In this document: piece by piece, positions 25,311-27,731 of the stretch
Position numbering within the stretch: the stretch's first letter is position 1
How the letters are laid out: each line of letters starts with the position of its first letter
DNA from: CAYPCH01 sp964409165
Lineage (GTDB): Bacteria > Bacillota > Clostridia > Acetivibrionales > Acetivibrionaceae
DNA: 27,731 nucleotides
Direction of reading: 5' to 3'
Assembly (NCBI GenBank): GCA_964409165.1
Contig: CAYPCH010000043.1
Location: 1-27,731 of the forward strand
Translations under genes and position numbers: made by a program
Notes under the pieces: model-generated
The model's database searches: none
What the model was told of the DNA's origin: nothing
The model's input: only the letters and a program-made list of their open reading frames with translations

Positions 25311-25565
25311 AAAGTTAAATATTTTTTATCGATATTATGCAGAATACAGAATCGAAATTTTTCTTTGAATTGTTTTTAAGTCGTATTGAGGATTGGCTGG
25401 AATATTGCTCCTGATTTTCATCATAGTCTATTTGACTCAAATAAGGTCTGAAGTGAAATTATAGCTGAAGTTATGTAATAAAGCATTCCTAAGTATATGA
25501 AATATCTTAATTTCTCAGTGTCGCTGCTCAGCTCATTGTTTGATACATTTATAAGACACCTGTTA

Positions 25566-25593
25566 TTGAAGTAGCTTTCTTTAAATATACTAT
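25566..25593 (+). promoter_or_regulatory. Proximal promoter of the Spo0E-like gene
   Basis: TTGAAG (25566-25571), 16-bp spacer and TACTAT (25588-25593). The start near 25600 falls just before the ribosome site GGAGGGGG (25602-25609). The match is moderate. Confidence 0.4.
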
Positions 25594-25618
25594 ATCAAAG
25601 CGGAGGGGGCTGCAAGTC

Positions 25619-25837
25619 ATGTCCAAGGATCTAATGTATTGTCTTATAACTAAAATGCATATCAGGTTAAATCGTCTTATCGAAAGCAGAAACTATGATC
25701 TATTGAACGAGGACGTCCAACACTACAGCAGAAGGTTGGATAAAGTATTATCACGGTATAATAAAGCTTCAATAAACTCTAAAGAAATATGCGGATCAGA
25801 GTCATGCTGCAGTAACAACGCCAAATATGCTGTATAA
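25619..25837 (+). CDS. Spo0E-like aspartyl-phosphate phosphatase
   Basis: 72 residues, the usual size. The helix-turn-helix hairpin pattern is visible: ITKMHIRLNRLIES (about 10-23), then YSRRLDKVLSRYNKA (36-50), which corresponds to the SQELD signature region with S37, L40 and D41 kept and QE replaced by RR. Spo0E-family proteins dephosphorylate Spo0A~P and delay sporulation. The C-terminal tail ICGSESCCSN contains three cysteines (58, 63, 64), not needed for the family fold. The ribosome site GGAGGGGG is very strong. It is divergent from walR, with its own terminator. The annotation rests on short motifs. Confidence 0.75.
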   Translation: MSKDLMYCLITKMHIRLNRLIESRNYDLLNEDVQHYSRRLDKVLSRYNKASINSKEICGSESCCSNNAKYAV

Positions 25838-25916
25838 GCAACAACATCACAAAAATCAAGTTTTTTTATAAGGCATAAATCTTTCGTGATTAATATAGCT
25901 ATAAAACGGCACAGAT

Positions 25917-25947
25917 AAAGGGCGTTCCTGTACGCCCTTTTATTTTT
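25917..25947 (+). terminator. Terminator of the Spo0E-like gene
   Basis: AAAGGGCGT (25917-25925), loop TCCTGT, ACGCCCTTT (25932-25940), then TATTTTT. The A-run on the left could allow weak use by the convergent dehydratase gene as well. Confidence 0.9.
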
Positions 25948-25953
25948 AGAGCC

Positions 25954-25970
25954 ATTTCCTGAAAGGAAAT
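25954..25970 (-). repeat. Short hairpin between convergent genes
   Basis: ATTTCCT-GAA-AGGAAAT is a perfect 7-bp stem. On the minus strand it lies about 50 nt after the dehydratase stop codon, but only a broken A/T-rich tract follows, so its use as a terminator is uncertain. Confidence 0.4.
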
Positions 25971-26021
25971 CCGGCAAAATTTTGTGCCCTCAATGGGAAC
26001 GAAATTTTATCAGGTCTCATA

Positions 26022-27731
26022 TCAGTTACCGTTTTCTGCTTTTTGGTAAGTTGGTACGATGAGTTTGATATAATCAGAAACACCCTCGGAGTTTGTTATT
26101 ACATTTTCTTTCAGACAGTCAATTTCACGTTTGAGCAAAGCTAGGTCAATATGAACAGGCTTTGCAATAAAAATCTTATTATACTTTGTAGACTCAAGAC
26201 CTTCTTCATTCAGAAGAAGCTCTTCATACAGCTTCTCACCCGGTCTCAGACCCGTATACTCAATTTTTATATCGGCATCCGGTTCAAATCCCGAAAGTTT
26301 GATCAAGTTCCTCGCTAGATCGCAAATTCTAACTGATTCACCCATATCAAGAACAAATATCTCTCCTCCCTCAGCCATCGCCCCGGCTTGTATAACAAGC
26401 TGAACAGCCTCTGGTATGGTCATAAAGAACCTTGTAACCTCTGGATGCGTTACAGTAACAGGACCGCCTTGTTCTATCTGTTTTTTGAAAAGAGGTATGA
26501 CACTTCCGTTACTTCCTAAAACATTACCGAATCTCACAGCTACAAATTCGGTTTTACTGGTTTTGTTCAGACCCTGTATAATCATTTCCGCAATTCTCTT
26601 TGTCGCTCCCATAATATTTGTAGGGTTGACCGCCTTGTCAGTGGAAATCAGTACAAATCTTTTTGCCCCAAACTTGTCCGCACATTCGGCAACATTCATC
26701 GTACCAAACACATTGTTCTTGATTGCCTCAGTCGGATTGGCCTCCATAAGAGGAACATGCTTGTGCGCAGCTGCATGAAATACAACATCAGGCTTATGCT
26801 TTCTGAATATATTTTCCATCCTGCGCTTTTCTCTTATATTGGCAATCACCGTGATAAGATCCATCTTAGGAAAGTCATGCAAAAGTTCGTTTTGTATTTC
26901 ATAGGCATTATTCTCATAATTGTCCAATATAACAAGTCGTTTAGGCGAAAATCCTGCTATCTGTCTGCATAACTCAGACCCTATAGAACCTCCTCCTCCG
27001 GTAACAAGAACCACTTTCTCCTTAATGTAGGATGAAACCTCATCTACATCCAGATTTATAGGCTCTCTGCCCAGCAAGTCTTCAATATTGACATCCCTTA
27101 CTTTCTGCATAACTACCGACTCATCAATAAGCTGCGAAACAGAAGGAAGTATTTTTACCTTGCAATCAGTCTTCGAACACTGGGTATAAACATCGTTAAT
27201 CCTTTTATTCCCAGCAGAAGGCATGGCAATGATAATCTCATCTATTTTCCATTTTTCCACCGCATTCAGTACGTCTGTTGTTCCTCCAACAATCGGAACA
27301 CCATTTATCTTCTTCCCTTGCTTGAATTTGTCATCATCAATAATAGCTGCCGGAACACTCTTCAGTTCAGGATGCATTCTAAGTTCCTTTACTATAATTG
27401 CACCCGCATCTCCAGCACCTATTATGAGAATTCTTTTCAAATTCGTTATACGTATAATTTCGCCCTTTACAACTCTTCTAAATACCCTATAGGCAAACCT
27501 TATACCACCTATCAGGAATGTATCCGTCAGTATTGCAATGGGAAATATACTTCTTGGTACAGGCGTAAGACTTAGGGTTGTATAACTTATCATAATGGTA
27601 TTGCTTATAAAGGCAGCTGTTACAATAAGTCCCATCTCATACGTGCCGGCATATCTCCATAGACTGTTATAGAGCCTGAAAAGGAGGAATATGAATATTT
27701 TTACTATAGTTGATATTATTGCAAGCTTGAG
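26022..27731 (-). CDS. WbpM/CapD-type nucleotide-sugar 4,6-dehydratase (5' end off window)
   Basis: At least 569 residues; the frame continues through the right edge, so the start and first membrane helices are missing. The visible N-terminus has a hydrophobic helix, then LYNSLWRYAGTYE, a motif typical of this family, and two more membrane helices. A first Rossmann domain starts at KRILIIGAGDAGAI. The second, catalytic short-chain dehydrogenase domain has VTGGGGSIGSEL (about 240-250) and STDKAVNPTNIMGATKR (about 365-380). There the usual Tyr of YxxxK is Met, the S-M-K arrangement known for WbpM. These enzymes convert UDP-GlcNAc (or a relative) to a 4-keto-6-deoxy sugar for surface polysaccharide or glycoprotein glycans. 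A 61-bp gap and terminators separate it from the Spo0E-like gene. Confidence 0.92.
   Translation of the reverse strand, partial: LKLAIISTIVKIFIFLLFRLYNSLWRYAGTYEMGLIVTAAFISNTIMISYTTLSLTPVPRSIFPIAILTDTFLIGGIRFAYRVFRRVVKGEIIRITNLKRILIIGAGDAGAIIVKELRMHPELKSVPAAIIDDDKFKQGKKINGVPIVGGTTDVLNAVEKWKIDEIIIAMPSAGNKRINDVYTQCSKTDCKVKILPSVSQLIDESVVMQKVRDVNIEDLLGREPINLDVDEVSSYIKEKVVLVTGGGGSIGSELCRQIAGFSPKRLVILDNYENNAYEIQNELLHDFPKMDLITVIANIREKRRMENIFRKHKPDVVFHAAAHKHVPLMEANPTEAIKNNVFGTMNVAECADKFGAKRFVLISTDKAVNPTNIMGATKRIAEMIIQGLNKTSKTEFVAVRFGNVLGSNGSVIPLFKKQIEQGGPVTVTHPEVTRFFMTIPEAVQLVIQAGAMAEGGEIFVLDMGESVRICDLARNLIKLSGFEPDADIKIEYTGLRPGEKLYEELLLNEEGLESTKYNKIFIAKPVHIDLALLKREIDCLKENVITNSEGVSDYIKLIVPTYQKAENGN

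Larger units (their letters stand above)
25094..25618. other. Divergent region between walR and the Spo0E-like gene
   Basis: About 520 bp with no credible reading frame. It holds the walR promoter and inverted repeat (25106-25186) and two plus-strand promoters, a distal one at 25283-25310 and a proximal one at 25566-25593. The stretch 25320-25560 is AT-rich and shows no strong hairpin that I can see. No full WalR box or obvious Spo0A box was found here. Confidence 0.65.

Noticed and set aside
25723..25977. 84-residue minus-strand frame over the Spo0E-like gene and its terminator
   Set aside because: It runs through the terminator hairpin and lacks a ribosome site; the plus-strand gene has a strong one.

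Overview
The window looks like the chromosome of a low-GC, Gram-positive, spore-forming and probably cellulolytic clostridium (Acetivibrio/Ruminiclostridium-like). The evidence is an S-layer-anchored family 9 glycoside hydrolase, a Spo0E-like sporulation phosphatase, a WalRK cluster in Firmicutes order and strong GGAGG-type ribosome binding sites. The genus is inferred, not proven.

Left part (1-10.2 kb, all minus strand). A giant secreted RHS/YD-repeat protein runs off the left edge with no stop codon in more than 2,060 codons. It carries a DNRLRE-like domain, a DUF6531-like region, about 16 YD repeats, two galactose-binding-like modules and, at its visible C-terminal end, a tandem array of nearly identical 159-residue units. 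Its leader holds a strong intrinsic terminator between promoter and start codon, so it may be attenuated. Upstream lies an overlapping pair: a coiled-coil polytopic DUF2339 protein and a DUF3999 protein.

Middle (10.2-15.9 kb). A divergent promoter region with palindromes and tandem repeats precedes a 1,667-residue plus-strand surface enzyme: signal peptide, three SLH domains, a beta-repeat stalk, a Ser/Gly linker, four carbohydrate-binding-like modules (two a recent duplication), an Ig-like domain and a GH9 catalytic domain. A perfect 17-bp terminator follows, then a convergent intergenic stretch with an unexplained long hairpin.

Right part (15.9-25.1 kb, minus strand). This is the wal cell-wall-homeostasis cluster in transcription order: walR, walK, a small secreted Ig-like protein, yycH, yycI, a MurA, yycJ/walJ, rlmH, then a Cof-type HAD phosphatase. 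I find two full matches to the WalR consensus TGTWAH-N5-TGTWAH. One is just upstream of the secreted-protein/yycH/yycI genes and one is at the -35 position of the murA promoter. This suggests the response regulator feeds back on its own accessory genes and on peptidoglycan precursor synthesis.

Right edge (25.1-27.7 kb). A 516-bp region with facing extended -10 elements inside a 14-bp inverted repeat separates walR from a divergent Spo0E-like gene with its own terminator. A WbpM/CapD-type nucleotide-sugar 4,6-dehydratase, truncated by the right edge, ends the window.
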